From NCBI GenBank assembly GCA_003342895.1, contig PTFA01000024.1, positions 25,634-89,633 on the forward strand: DNA of 64,000 nucleotides, given 5' to 3'. This DNA comes from Casuarius casuarius. Taxonomy: Eukaryota; Chordata; Aves; Casuariiformes; Casuariidae. A program made the translations under genes and the position numbers. Below the pieces are notes generated by a model. That model saw only the letters and a list, made by a program, of their open reading frames with translations. It ran no database searches and was not told the origin of the DNA. Positions 14,930-28,870 of this stretch are shown here, in pieces; the stretch's first letter is position 1, and the number at the start of each line of letters is the position of its first letter.

Positions 14930-15500
14930 GGCAGGAGCTGACAGTTTGATAGGCCAATATATTTGACAGATAGAGTGAGGATAAATGTGAAGGGTCTTAA
15001 AGGAAAAGGTAAGATGCTTGTGTTTGAAAATGCAAAGCCACTGGAAGGACACAAGGAGTGTGGTGATACAGCCAAAGCAGTGAGCCAGGAACGTGGTTCT
15101 AATCTCAGTGTTTTGAATGGAAGTGAGGGCAGCAGTAGGGCTGGAACATGGCTGGAGACCAGATTATTACAGACAAAATGCAAAATGATTGGATCCTGCT
15201 ATGAGCCTTAGCAGGCTGTTGAGGGAAAGGAGGAATCTGTGAGCTATTATGTAGGAGGAAGCAACAAGACTTGGATCATGCAGTGACTGAAAGAGGGAGG
15301 AGAATCTAAAATGTTGCCTGATCATGAGCTGGAGGAAGTGAGGTTAAGGGCAATGGAAAAATCAGGGAAGTTGAACGGAAAATTCAGCTTTAGCCATTAC
15401 AAATCATCAGTTGTCAGTGATGTGGAAGTCAAGTGATAAAATGAGAATTACATGGGGAAAGAGGTAGTGAGAGAGATTTGGGAGTCATTTGCACAGATAA
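14930..15500 (-). mobile_element. L2-like LINE reverse-transcriptase remnant
   Basis: On the + strand the order 'gaagggtcttaaaggaaaag', 'gccactggaaggacac', 'gttttgaatggaagtgag', 'aggaagcaacaagacttgga' and 'gagatttgggagtcatttg' follows an old L2-type LINE in antisense. The last piece reads on the minus strand as DDSQIS, the position of the reverse-transcriptase (A/D)DD-containing motif. Stops and indels interrupt the frame, so it is inert. Confidence 0.5.
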
Positions 15501-18500
15501 ATTTTAATGAGAAGAGCACCTACAGAGAGAGTACAGGTAGAAGACCTTTGAAAAACTCTTTCTGCCTTTCAGTCCCTCTTCTCTGTCCCTTTGCTGTCCA
15601 GGCAGCTGGAAGAGTCATGGGCATCACCAATATCAATTCTTCCTTGCTTTGCTTAATTAAAGCACAAGCTTCTTAATTTAGTTATGCTTTTCTCACTTCT
15701 ACCATGGGTTATGCTGGGGCTGCACAGTCAGTTGATTCTGCTCCAGTGGAGGGTCAGGGAGTAGAGTACTGTCAATGCTAGTCACAATAGAGCTTGTGAG
15801 TTTTATGAAAAAGGACAGTAGTTTCGGTGTGGTGACAGGAGCCATCCCACAGTGCTACAATCTGTTGGATGCATAGTGGGTTCAATCTTCTGTGGATGTG
15901 ATACTCTGGATATATACATTTTGTTACAAGGGCCTGAATATTCTTAAAGCAGCTTTATTTGGCTTCTTTAATTTTCACAGTGAGATCATCTCATGCTTTT
16001 CCAGCTGGTCAGCAATGAGAATCCTGATGGGAATTATCAGATTGACAGACCAGATAAGCCTCTATGGACATGTCATTCTTTTCAAAGCCACCAGCTTTTC
16101 AGCCAGGTTGGATTAAGTTCCATCAGTATGCCATGGTTCAGCCTTTCTGCACTTCCCAACCTGCCCTCCTGTTGTTCTTGTCAGGGGATATGACACTCTC
16201 CCTGCCAGCCTCAAGAGGAGAGGGGCAGGAAGGGCTTCCATGTCCTCTCCTGCTCCCCCTTTAATCCCAGAATAACAGAGGGTCCTTGGTTGTCTCATTC
16301 TCTGCTGCTGAACATCAGGATGAGACAGCCTTCAAACTTGCTGCAGGAGCCACCCCATGACAGGTTTTAACTTCATCAAAGAGTATCAACAACATTCTTA
16401 CAGATTTCTGCTGACAAACAGAGGCCAAAAGCCAAGGAAATTATTTGAAGACATATTAATGATTTCTTTTCCCTACTAAATTTGTAGCCAATGTCTGAAA
16501 CCAGGGTGATGGCTGAAGTGCTGAGAGTAGTAAACAGAATAGCTTAGAGATCATTTTGGTTTAAGAGAAAAAGAAAAGCAGCAAGTATTTGTATACTTGA
16601 AATAATTATTAGCAGTTTTTATGAGAAAGAGACCAAACTTGTTCAGCTTCTTTTACAGTAAACGTCTGGTGCGGTGGAGGGAAAGGAGGGAAAATCATAC
16701 ATATATTTCATACAGTCTGATTGGATAGTTGGCAAGTGCACCTGTAGGGCATATGTGAATGTATAAAGCCACACATGTTCACTTAAAAGGACACCGTCAG
16801 CTTGCTTCATAGATTTTGTTTGCTCTTTAATCTGCATTATTTTAATACCCTTCTTAGAAGCTTAAAAAACATTATTTATTTCCCTATTGATTTCCTTCTT
16901 CTCTTTCCCCTTGTCAAACCCTTTTTGTGTGTGTTTGTTTTGCTTTGTTTTGAGTGGAGATAAAATTAACACAGCTGGTTTTATTTAACAGCCCAAACAA
17001 CTTCAATTTGTACCACACATTATCAGGCCAGTACGAGTGAGAGTGAGGGTGTCAGTGGACACTGAGCCGAGGAGGCACATGGTGTGAGTGCCGGTTAGTG
17101 GCACTGTGCTTTGACTGCCCTTTGATGGGACACCAGGGCAACACAGTTCCTGTTTATAGTCATCTAGGGCTGGATGGGAAGATAGACACATTGAAGTGGT
17201 TTAGTCCCTGTAAAAATGTGTGCAGCCACTTGCTGCCTGTTCAGGAACATCATGGGTAATTTAAAGAAAATACAGTGGCCTTTGTCCTCCTCTGTGCAGT
17301 CAGTTTAACACCTCTCTGACAGCGCAAAAAATGTCCCACATTAGTGAAATGACGTCCGATGGCCTATATTTTCAGTCCTTATTGCTGTTTTGAGCATGGG
17401 TCTGTCCGTCTGATGCAGAGCACCATGAAGACCCCTGGGGGCAGAGGCTGCCCATCCTTGCGGTCACTTCTGGGTGCTGCCAGCAGCAGGCGCACAGGGA
17501 GAAGCAGCCTGGTGGGAGATGTTTAGTGAAAGCCACTTGCTCCTTGCTGTCCCTGTGTGTAGGGGAAGAGAGGCGTAAAGAGGAGCTTGCCAGAAAAGCA
17601 GTGATGCTAGGGATCCATTCTGGCTGCTGAGCTTTTCAAGAAGATTGAAGTGGAGAGAAAGGAGAGAGTGGAGAAGTGGGGAGGACTTTCATATTCAATC
17701 CACTGTACAGTAGTCCTGCTGTGGGCAGTCCAGCTACCAGAGGGACATCTATTGCTTAATAGATGTTCAAGCATCAAATCGTGCCTGTCTTCAGCCTTAC
17801 AGGCTTCGTCAAAACCTAACAACTCCTCTTTGAAGTTCAACATGGATGAAAGCATTTTGTGATTTCACCCAAGTGGCACTCACGTGGAAGGATCATCACC
17901 TCTCATAAAGTGGTTAACTGAACGAAAGCGAGAGAGACTGATGCTGGTCACTGCATGATTGTTTTGTTCTTCCTGAAGGAATGGTGCGACGAGCTTGCAA
18001 ACAAACTGTTGCAAGCAGAAAGCCCAGGAAGGTCTCGTTAAGGAAAATACCAGGCTAAAACATAGAAATTCTGCACAAAAGCCCCAAATCTGGTCTTTCA
18101 TCTGCTTCTGAGAATTTCTATCCTTTTGGAACATGACTCTTCAAAGGTTAGCACAAAATAATAAAATCNAATCCCAGCAATATCCATGGCTACAAAAGCA
18201 GTAGAAAATAATAGGGTGACAAGAGAAATTCACACCCAGTCCATTATTGGATTAAACGTTTCATGTTCTCGGACAGTGCTCAGCTATTCTCCAGAACCTC
18301 AGGTGTCTGAGAAACATAATACAGCAAGGCAAAGAAAACACTGTAAAATGCCTAGATGAAAAGACACCCTCACCTGGAGGTCAGATGTCGCTACTTCTTC
18401 CTTTGTGCAGAGCAGCTCCGGGCCAGGCTTTACCACCTGTGCTGGTGGGGATGCCATTTCAGGGCTGCCTTCTGCCATCTTCTGCCTCTTTGCAGTATTG

Positions 18501-21500
18501 CGGGTCAGGGAACAAACTCTTCTGCCTCCTGCACATTTCTTCGGTTGGCAGTAGGACCCGGGCTTCTGCCCAAAGGCAGAAGATCTGATTATATTCATAT
18601 ACTAGAAAGTAACTGAGAATACTGTTTGTTTACAGTACTCAATATTTGTTTAGATTACACTCTAAAGTGCTATGTAGGTATGCCTGCCTGAATAGCTGTA
18701 GTCTGAGCACACAGAGATAAAAGAAAAGCTGACAAAAGTAACACGCCGTTTTTTCCCTGAGACTTTTCACTCTGATCTCATATTTCTAGCTACATATCCC
18801 CTGCGGAGGCTCTCGACAAGCTTTGTGCATCTGAATGAGGTGAGGCAGGTGAGCTGCCCAGCAGTCCTGCAAGGAAGTCTGCAGTTTGCATCCTTTGAGA
18901 CAATCAGGAGGGCAGACAAGGAAGCAGGAAAGAAACCATCTACTTCTCAGTGACAGTAGATAGACACACACTCCCACGGGTGCCCAGGTGTTTTGCTACC
19001 TCCTAAAAAAAATTGCACCCAGCTACCGTATGACCACACCACACAGATGGTCAACTATCTGACAGGCCTGGATTACAGTGATCACTTTGATTTGGTCTGG
19101 CTGGTTAACAGTGATACTGAAGACGGTCTTGTGCCTGCGCTTTAGANAGGGTTTGTCTCCTTCGGCTATTATAGCAGAATTATACACCGCAGTGGTCACC
19201 CTTCCCGATCTCTTGTGATAGGGTAAAGACTGCGGGGAACCCTCCTTTGGGCCCCTTTCTCTAAACTTTGGGAATGAAGGCTAACGCTTATGCAGTCAGG
19301 TGAAAGGCTGTTCGTTGGACACCACCAAAAGAGGATGGAGATGAGTTCTAGCCCCTTTCTGAAGGGGTCCCGCTCTGCCTTTGCTGCTGAAACATTTAAT
19401 CATAGCCAAGCATGGAGGCTTCTGGATGCCTGCCCCCATCTCAATGCAGATTAGTCCTGGCCATTGCTGGGTTGGGTATAAGTATTTGAAAAGATTTTGC
19501 ATACGTAAATGTGACATGTGGTATTATTTCCTTCCAGCTGTACCCATCCATCAAACTGCCACCTATCTCACACCATCTATGATTTGCATTGGCATTCTGC
19601 TGCGTTTATTTTCATATCAAGAGCAACATTTTCAGTTTTTGAGAAGACTCCAGCTACAAGATATGTGTACACACATATTCTGCGAGGCATTTGCTGCTGG
19701 CATTTGAACAACAGTAACAGTGACAACTACCAATTTTTGTTCCTGCTATTTGGATCTAAGCTACAGTTCTACATAAAAAAGTGGAAAGAGTTCAGCTATT
19801 TTCTGCTTTTCATGAGAATTTGGTTTATAGTTTCTGGAAAAGTTTTCTTCATCTCATTTTAGCCCTGGCTGTGTCTCTCTCTTGCCTCCATTTACAAAAG
19901 TCCCAGAAGTATAAGGTTAAAACAGTGGCCACCCCATTCACCTCTGACTTGGACTTATGGACATAGAAGTTCCCTTCCTGCCAATCTCTATGAACAACTG
20001 CCTCTAAAACCTCATATGATGGCTTTGCTGGCAAAATGCTGCTTCTTATTTCACTTCTTTTGTTGCATTTTTTGTCTCTGCACAAAATAATACTTTCTGT
20101 TCTGCTTTCTCTTACCTTCCACTCATCTTTATTTCATTTCTGACTTTGTAGATTTGTTTTAGAATAGAAAGGCCTTTCTCTTAGCTCTTTCCAATAACCT
20201 TGCCTATTACATTTTATGAATGACTGTGATTTTTACAGAGTACTGCCTATTTGTATGTGTGATTTTGCAGTGCTAAAGTTTTCAATAGAATTCCTATACC
20301 GCAGAAATTTAGTTAACTGGAAAAATGAGTTTTTTTCCAATTCTGCTTGGGGTTACTTTCTCATGCTGTTATGCACATCTAACCAACATTGGCACAATGA
20401 TTTTGTAATAAAAGTGGAGACACTACAAGCTAAATAATTCTTGCCTAAGATCTCAAAATACAGAGGATGTTGTTTCTCGTGGTTGCACTGTAATTTGTTT
20501 TAATGGAAAACAATTTACTCCACCAAGTCTTTTCAGACATTCTTAACCTGTGAGGTTTGTTTCCTTGTTCATGAATACAAATATTTACTACATCGATTAT
20601 TTGCCATTTTTGTGTGGTTAGGGGGAGTCTCTGTGCAGTCCTGTCCAAGAAGTGGTGTTTAATGTGCCTGACCACAGAAGCAGCCCAGGGGGCAATGCAT
20701 CTTTCCAGGAACACGCCGTGGGGCAGAGGCACAGAGGTGGTCACTGGGGGTTCAGCAGTGAACTAGNACAGGTGCAGGAGACTTTCAGGGCCAAATCCAG
20801 AAGTAGCACAAATATTAATGCCAGTAGTAGAAAGGCATGTTATTTACACACTGAGGATAAGAAATGCAGAGATCTGGATAATCAATTGACAGAAAGCCTC
20901 CAAGAAATGAATTAAAAGCTGTTGCAGCTGTAAAGCATTATGATAAATCTATGTTTAGTTTATAATTCCTGGGACAGTATTACCTCACTAAAAGCTGCTA
21001 AAAAGTGCTGTATCAGTTGCACCCTTAGTGAAGAAGCAGGACACACTTATTTACATGCTGGAAAAAAACAGAGTTTTGTGGAAGAACATTTTATCTGCCA
21101 TAGTGTTCCTTTTCCTTCCTGTTTCTTCAACAAATGTGTGTGCTACAGTACACACCATATTTTTACCTAATCAGTAATGTACCAGTCACCAAAGTTACAC
21201 ATCATTGCACAGGCATTCTTATCACCTCTCAAGGTGTGTTTGATGATAAAGTGTAATGTAAATGTAAGTGAAGTCTCCATCATTACACAAGTTACACATA
21301 CCAGTAACTGTTATCTAGGAAAATTATTTATTAACAGAACAAGGGAGGGGAAAGGCTGGGTGCAGTTTCGAACTAGGTTTTCCACTGCTGAAACTTAATT
21401 ACATGACTCACAAATAGAGGGGTCTGAATGTGTGTCCAAAGCTGTGCCTTATTGTCTAAACTATGAAGATGCTCAGGAATGTTTTAATTTGTCTGACTCT

Positions 21501-23364
21501 GATCTCTGTTGTTAACAATCTACTCAGCAGCATTGCCCGTGTTAGCCCCTGTCCTCCTTGATTTCCTTTGCCCTAAGTAGCCCACAGTATTCTTTCTTCC
21601 CCTGATTTCTCTGGTAGTTTCTTAGTCATGGGTTCTCTGCCTTGTTTCTGTTGCTTGTTCTCCCCACTCCTGGTGCTGGAGCAGAGCATTTGGTTTGGAG
21701 CAGCGTCAGGACTGCAAAAATCTACTTAGAGCGCTGCGGTANGCCAGGAGTCAGGGTCGCTATTGCCTGGCCATGCTCCAAAAGACATTTGAAACCAGAA
21801 CTGGTGCCGGAGTAGTTATGCCAATTTGGTGAAAATAGAGGATTCCTCTGTGCACAGAGGACACTCATTTTGCTGTTTAACTACCTTTAAGTTTTCTCAT
21901 GAGAGCTTCAATGGCACCTAAACAAGCCTAATGTGGTTAAGTATTCAGCCCAGTGATCTCACATCCTCCACAGCAGTTGAAGACTCATAAACACATTTTA
22001 TGTCTGTATTGGTATGTTGTCATAATTTGGGAGACACATTGCTTGGGAACACAATAGCTGGACATGAAAGTCTAGTTTGATGCTGAGAGGTCTCAGCCAG
22101 ATGTTGCATTCCAGCAATCAAAATTAAGTTATTGCAGAAGTAAATAGAAAGTAGTGGAAGGTTAACTTCATATAGCTGTTGTTTTTCCTTTTTCTTAAAA
22201 ACATAATTTATTTTGGCCTTTAAAAGCAAGGACTACTAGGAGAAGACAACAATGTCTACTGTGGCAGGGGAAGAGGTAATCCACTNTAGGATCAGTAGCA
22301 ATACTTGGGGAAGAAACTTCCTATTGTACATTATCTTAGGATGGCTATCTGATTGGAGCATTAAGTAGCAGAGCTCCAAGAAAAGAAGGTATGGGGTTGG
22401 CTATAGAATGAACTAGCGCAGGAGTACAGATGGATATAGAGAATATGGTAGAGGAAAAGTTTTACAGATAACTCAGAATTTGCTGATACCTAATATACAA
22501 GACCATCCAAAGGCTGTACTTCTAGATAAGTTGACCCAAGGAAGTATATCTATAAGAAAAAAGTAAAGGAATAGAGAGTCAACTGAAAGACACAGAGGTA
22601 ATTAAAGGACAAGCTTTCTGTGCTGCGAAAAGAACAAGCAGGGAGAGAAGATGGGAGAGAGGGAATTTAGAGAAGAATAGCTAGCTTCACAAAAGAGAGG
22701 GAGCAATGGAGATAGCTGGCAACCACTGCCTGAGGAAAAAGAGGAAAAATATTCAGAAAAGCATGAAGAAAAACAGTAGGAAGAGATTTCCCATAGAAAG
22801 AGGAGAGGCTATTTTCCAGATCTCATGTGGAACTCCATGACATGGGTCTCGCATATTCAGGAAAGGCAAACTCAAGTGGGAACGGGTGCAGAGAGACAAT
22901 GTTAGGATCATCAGNGGAATGACAGGCATCTTGCAAGAAAAAACTGGAAGAATATGGTATCTTTAGCAAAGCAAAGTCTTTCAATTTGTGAAGATGTTAC
23001 AGAAAGAAAAGAACAATTTAAGATAAGGTTGGCAGAAAAATCAAGGATAAATTGTGTAAATGTAAACTGGCCATGGGCAATATGAGACTGGAAATTTAAA
23101 GAACCTTCCTGACCAATATAGCAATGGGAGTAGAGAAAGTGAAAAAACAACCTGCTTTTAAAATGGAATTTGATAAAAAAAAGGATATAATATGATGTCT
23201 GCAATAACAAGAGACTAGTTTCTGTGACTCATGAGGACTCCCTGAACTCAGGGGCCAGTTTCTTAACTTAGAAGGAATTTTATAGTTCATGAAATCGGCA
23301 GCCCTATGGCCATGAAGTACTGTCTAGCTAAATGAGACTAGATTAATATGTTCAGGTGAGGAGA
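15501..23364. other. Intergenic, nothing firmly recognised
   Basis: No exon or known repeat recognised. The purine-rich stretch 22550-22900 on the + strand is low-complexity in composition but not tandem. Confidence 0.6.
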
Positions 23365-23600
23365 GAGCATTAAGATCATTTATTCTGAACTCTACTGTAA
23401 TACAGTTCATACAAACCCACTCACTCATTTTTTTGCTTAACGCCCAGTGATTGTCTTTGATCTATAGCATATCTTTTCAGAAAGGTATCTAGATTTAATT
23501 TAAATGCTTCAAGTGAAGTAGAATCCACCACATTTAACAGCAACATCTATTGAAACTGCAGTGCAGATGCGGTTTCAGAGAATGGCTTTTGACCTTGGTG
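23365..23600 (-). mobile_element. CR1/L3-type LINE 3' fragment
   Basis: The segments 'agagcatatcttttagaaag'-like (23466-23487), 'cttcaagtgaagtagaatcc' and 'accacattt' align in order with the reverse-oriented 3' part of a common sauropsid CR1 family. It is about 230 bases long, diverged, with no coding capacity. A T-run at 23602-23617 follows. Confidence 0.6.
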
Positions 23601-23601
23601 A

Positions 23602-23617
23602 TTTTTTTTTTTTTTTT
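23602..23617 (+). repeat. Poly(T) run of 16
   Basis: Uninterrupted T-run next to the CR1-type fragment. Confidence 0.95.
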
Positions 23618-26114
23618 GCCATTGTTGACAGGCCTTATGAGGAAATACATCAGACAGATCATTATGGAAGATATTAAACTTCCTACATCTATTCTGATCT
23701 GATGAATTCCTTTTCAATAGTCTTCGGAGGGGTTAATGGACTGTGGTATGTTCTTTCTGCTGTTGAACTGAATTTTGAAATCAGTGAAGTTATTCCANTT
23801 TAAAGGAGGTGAGAATCTGATCCTTTATGCATACCTTTAACAGACTTTCTGAGACGAGTAGTTTTTTCCTAAGTAATCCATCAGGCTGGAAAAACACAAT
23901 AGTTATTATCTTTGGGTAAAGCCAGCAGACTTTGTTTTATGGTACCCTGTATACAGTGCACAAAATTTGATTTCTTTCATAGAGAAAACTCTTGGTGTAA
24001 TATGCATTTCCTTTAATATTAGCTCCCTAAATCTGGCACACATTCTGAGCTAATCATTTAAGATCCCTCTGTAACCAGAAAAGAGAGAGAAATACTTGCC
24101 AATGAGAAGTCATCCCACCTACTTTGTATATTTGGGGTGGATCTCCCTCTGGTTACACAGATAATTTAAACTATAGGCTTAACTTTTCGGTGGCTGAAAT
24201 TAAGTGAGAGGAATCCTCTATATAAAGTTAGGAACAGAAATATCCTCTTTGCAGGGAACTCTGGGTGGCTACCATAGAATAAATTTGGAGTAGGGCAGTG
24301 GTAAGACTAGATAAGACTGAATTGCAGTATTCAGATGCAAAGAGAGATCTGATTTCTGTGGGATGGGGAAAAAGGGCAGGAGAGGTACCCATTCAGATCT
24401 GAGAAAAAATTTGACTCCTTATAGAGAGCTACGAACCTTAAAAATCAAGTATGGAGCTGATTTCCAGCATAGCTAAATAATGATTAGATTCATGGTTATT
24501 CTTCCCTTGCAACATTTCTGTTTGGTTGTAGTATTCCACCGGCACCCCTTCCAGAGATCTCAGCCACCCTGGAAAGCAGATCTGTGCAGCCAGCAGTGTG
24601 AATCCAGGAGGTTGCTCCCACTATATATGACATCTTTTGACAATCAGCTTATTGTTTGCCCTGCCGTGACTATTTGTAGCGAGCTGATTCCCAAATCTCT
24701 TTCAAGAGCAAGGTGCAGTGGTGCCTGACTTTGAAATAAATCTCAGACTAATCAAAACCGTTGCCCAAAGGGCTCTTTTTATGTATAGTCAGCATACTGT
24801 CAAGCATGCCTTTTATAAGGATGGTTTGAATATGTTTAGTCTATACTATGGTGATAAGAAAAGAGAAACAGTGTCCAAATTCTGCCCTTAGCTACCCCAG
24901 CCAGCACAGACATCTGGAGGTCAAGTACTTTTAGTGGTCTGACTTGGATTAGAGTATGACCCCCATGCGCATGAATCATCACAAGGATTAATGAAGTGTA
25001 TAAAGTGTGTGTGCTTGTTAATCTCTTCTATGGACACAACAAAGGAAGAAATACTTNACTCTGAGGTAGTAAATGGTTTTGCACAGAGAAGACACAAAGC
25101 TTAACCATATGCTGATGGGGACCCTGAGGCTTAATGGAAGTGCCTTTTATTAACCTAACAGTTAAGAACTACAGCAATGCTCAAAGGAGGCACGACATGA
25201 AAATGATCCTGTTTTACTTGTAGCTGTGAATTTTTCACTCTGGTCTTCCTTTTGGCATTGCCGCTTCTGTTTTAAATGTTATCTATTATATAGATTCTAT
25301 TTTAAATTAAAACTGGAGTTTCATAATTTACATTGATTTTATTTCTCAATTCCTCTAAGTTCCTCTGTCCCATGTCATCGATACAAGCAAGATTGTTCCA
25401 GATTTGGCTTTGCCTTGATCAAATACTAGCAGGGGCAAGTATATGTCATAGCAACTGTGATAACATAAAACATTCCTAACAATTTTGGCCTCAGTTACTA
25501 CATCTGTTCTCTAAAAGGCTGCACCATGACGCTGTACATGTTTCCTACCTTAAGCTTAACAGGCCTCTGCCATTCGAGCTGTCCATCCAGGGTAGACAGT
25601 ATGAGGGTAGTCCCATACTTCCCTGGCCTTGTGGAGAAGCTTTTTAAAATTTCAGAGTCAGCCCTGAGAGTGACTCTCTGCAGAGCTGTGAAATCCTTCA
25701 TGAATAGCAGCAATCGGAGACTCTTCTTCAGAAGCTCATCTCTTCTGGCACCACACTGTTTGATGCAGAGTGAGCCAAGGGGATCAGAGAGCAAGTGAGG
25801 AAACACAGCAGGGTCTCAGAAAGGCTGAGCTGGTCTCTGAAAACTTTTGTAGACTCAGAAGCCCCTGGTTTATTCCAGAGTATATCTTTCTTTCCATCTC
25901 TGTAGAGAGAGACACTTGGACATGTTGGACACTTCTTGCAGCTTTAAAAAAGCGAATCACCTTTATGCAAGAACTAACAGTTATCTGTTGCTGTGATATC
26001 CTAGCTCCCTGATCTCTCCATGTGCTTGTCTGTTCATATGGAGGTAATCCTAGATAACTAGTGAAAAGTGAAAAAAGGGAGCTATTTTTACAGTAGTGGT
26101 TAGCATTTGAAGCT
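23618..26114. other. Intergenic, nothing firmly recognised
   Basis: No exon, RNA gene or repeat family identified. Overlapping opposite-strand frames at 25498-25806 lack recognisable domains. Confidence 0.55.
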
Positions 26115-26240
26115 CAGTGCTGGATGGTACTGAGATTCCTCTGAAAGCAGCTCAGCACTCTCAGCTCTGATTGCAGTCTTGGGAGATTGAAAGTCCCTCA
26201 GCACGAGCTGCTTAGCTTTGCTGAGGCCTGGGCTCTTTAC
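26115..26240. repeat. Fossil palindromic repeat with CAGCACTCTCAGCTC arm
   Basis: 'ctcagcactctcagctct' is mirrored by 'gtccctcagcacgagct' and ends with 'gaggcctgggctc', the pattern of an ancient palindromic repeat in sauropsids. It is possibly a non-autonomous DNA-transposon fossil. Confidence 0.4.
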
Positions 26241-28247
26241 AGTATCTTTCTTCAATGGTTTCAGTAGGAAACTAGTTTTTAGTACAAATGTGAATCACAC
26301 ATGTGCAAGTTACAAATCTGGATCGTTGCCCGTAGGTAAAGTCACTAACTCTGCTCTTTGGTAGTTATTATAAAGTTTTCAGTAATACTCTTCAGTTCTC
26401 TTCCTGTCCTTTCAGCAACAGGAAAAACATTTGGAAAGAAAAGAGCCTTTTCATGTATATAGGGGATAAATGAATAGCACTTGCGAGACAAAGATGACTG
26501 GGAATGAAAAGTATGAGTTTTTCAGCAAACGTTTATATTCTGCAAACGATAGAATTTTCATATTTAAGCTTTGAAAAATACAGCACTCAGGGGCAGAAAT
26601 GAAAGGTTTGTGTGTGAGGGGATTAAACTGAAAAAGCAATACAACTCTGATTCAGAAAAGATTTTAGTGTCCGCAGAGCACTGAAGACCAGCAAAGTTTA
26701 ATGTCAGCAGGATTGTGAAGGTCAGCGAGCAGATGAGGGTGGAAGGAAACTCCTCTTTGGACTGCAAAAGGACTGTACACATCTGGTAGAATAGTCCCAG
26801 GGGATCACTGCGTTTCAGTGGGATGTGTAACCTGTAGCTCACTTATATGGTGCTACTCTGATAGCATTACTCTGCCTACAGCAACCACAGAAAAATGAAG
26901 AAGCTTCCATTCAGCTTTCAGAGCACTGATGTTTTACACCAAATGGGACTTAAGGAATTAATAACCTTGAAAGCTAAAGCTTGCATACTTATATTTGTTT
27001 TTTAATTTTTGTATGTGTTTGTTTACTTTGCCAGACAGAGGTAGGCCTCAGTGAAAGTGAAGACTGAGTGTCATATTATCCTGAAATAGCAGAAATACAC
27101 TTGTCAAAATAAGTATCAAATCTGTATTTTTGAAGCAAAATTTCATGACAGATGCTATGTGGTTCCCATTTACTACTAAACATCACTGATGACCACATTG
27201 CCTGCATGCCCATATTATGTAGAAGTTTTTCATATAAGACATTAAGAAACCTTAAAATGGTTTTAAACATCTTTATAAGGAATAATATCATTATAGTTAC
27301 ATAACTGATATCTAAAAGACAGCAATAGAATAGCCTAGTCCTCATTTTCTAATTCTATTAATATCTGATTTTTGGATCACAAAATATTAATCTGTATACC
27401 TGTCTAGTGCTCATATAATTCAAGACTAAGAATTTTCCCACCCATGACTAGAGGGCAGCAGGGAAAATTCAGAGAGGAAGTGCCACATTTTTCTGGCAGG
27501 CTTGTTCTTTTTCCCTCGGAAAGATTGGAGCAGGGAGGAGGGTTAGATATCTCATCTCTAATCCGTACTGACAATGACTTGCCTTATAAACTTGTCATGA
27601 TTTACATGAGCATAAACAAAATTAGAATCAAGTTCCTGGTGTTTAGACCAGAATATGAAATATGCATGTCCTTTTCCAGGAGAAGTACTCATGGATTAGC
27701 TCCCCCCTGCTTGAAAAAGAAGGTGATATTCAAGAGACATCTGAAGTCTTTTGATTCTTCCTTGAAAATGGCTGTTCTCTATGTTTTTAAAGCATCTTTC
27801 TTCATCGTGATCTATACTGTACCCTGCAGATATACTGAAAACGCCTGGGGTCAAAACCACTTCTTATGTTAGTAACAGCTCCCATACACTGGGCCCTGCT
27901 TAAGTAATACAAACCTACAAAAATCATATTCAGTATGATTTCCTTAGCAAGGATTTTGTTAGCAAAGTTAGTCTTAATAAATGATTTCCATACTTACAGG
28001 CTAGATACTGATACCCTTACTGACATTGATTAGCATGTTAATCCATGAGGGATTCATTTTGAAACCAACAGAATATTTTAAACCCAGAGTCATTTAGCCT
28101 AAATGAATCCTGACTAGGCCTGGGGAAATAGGAAATCCCTGACATGAGCCTTACATAAAAGAACAGCTTAGTTCATGAAGTAGGTAAATAACCAAAAAGG
28201 ATGTAAAACAGCCAAGAAAGCTAGCAGTAAATGAAAAGGTCAAGGCA

Positions 28248-28267
28248 GGGGGGGTGGGGGAGGAGGG
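28248..28267 (+). repeat. G-rich tract
   Basis: G-runs of 7, 5, 2 and 3 separated by single bases; a possible but imperfect G-quadruplex former. Confidence 0.8.
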
Positions 28268-28794
28268 AAAATAGAAATGTGTGGATTAGGTATGTGAGTT
28301 TATTGGTACTTAAGGACTTATCAAAACTTTTCTTGTTTTAATATGAGCCAAATATCAATGAAAGCTTAAAAATATGTATTCTGGATATGAGAGTTCTCAG
28401 ATGAAAGACTTGGAAGAAAACTGCCAGTGTACGGGAAGAGGAGACTGCATCCTTTGGGAGGGAGGTAAGAGTGGATNATAGGCAGACATGCTGCATAGTT
28501 TGTTTTCTGGTGGAAGAGTTGTTGCTTTAGGGGAAGTGAGAGCCTTCAAGATACTTAGACCTTGCTAAAGCAAGAACATATGAGTGATGTTGGCATCAGG
28601 CCATGCAGTGCCTGGATAGGAGTCCAGCACAGAGCTGGCTGGAAATTTTCTGATGAAACTGTTTTGTCAGAACAGAAACCTTTTGTGGAGATATATCCCC
28701 ATTTAAACTCCCTTCTTCCTCCCCAGGGAAAAGGTTTCCAGCACTAAAGTGAAATGTCTAGTCAGAGGGAGGGGATGATGCACCACTGACAAAT

Positions 28795-28870
28795 ATCTCA
28801 GTGGTTAACACTCACCTGGGCCACAAGAGCCTGATCTGAAGTGCCTGTTCTGGGATGAAGGGTAACATAT
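28795..28870 (+). repeat. tRNA-like SINE remnant (weak)
   Basis: 'ctcagtggttaacactcacc' resembles the A-box head of an old tRNA-derived repeat that usually reads 'cagtggttagagcactcacc'. Only the head is convincing. Confidence 0.3.

Noticed and set aside
22550..22900. Purine-rich stretch as a possible satellite
   Set aside because: No repeating unit could be found by eye.
27444..27872. 142-codon plus-strand open frame
   Set aside because: No recognisable family or signal. This length is expected a few times by chance in 64 kb.
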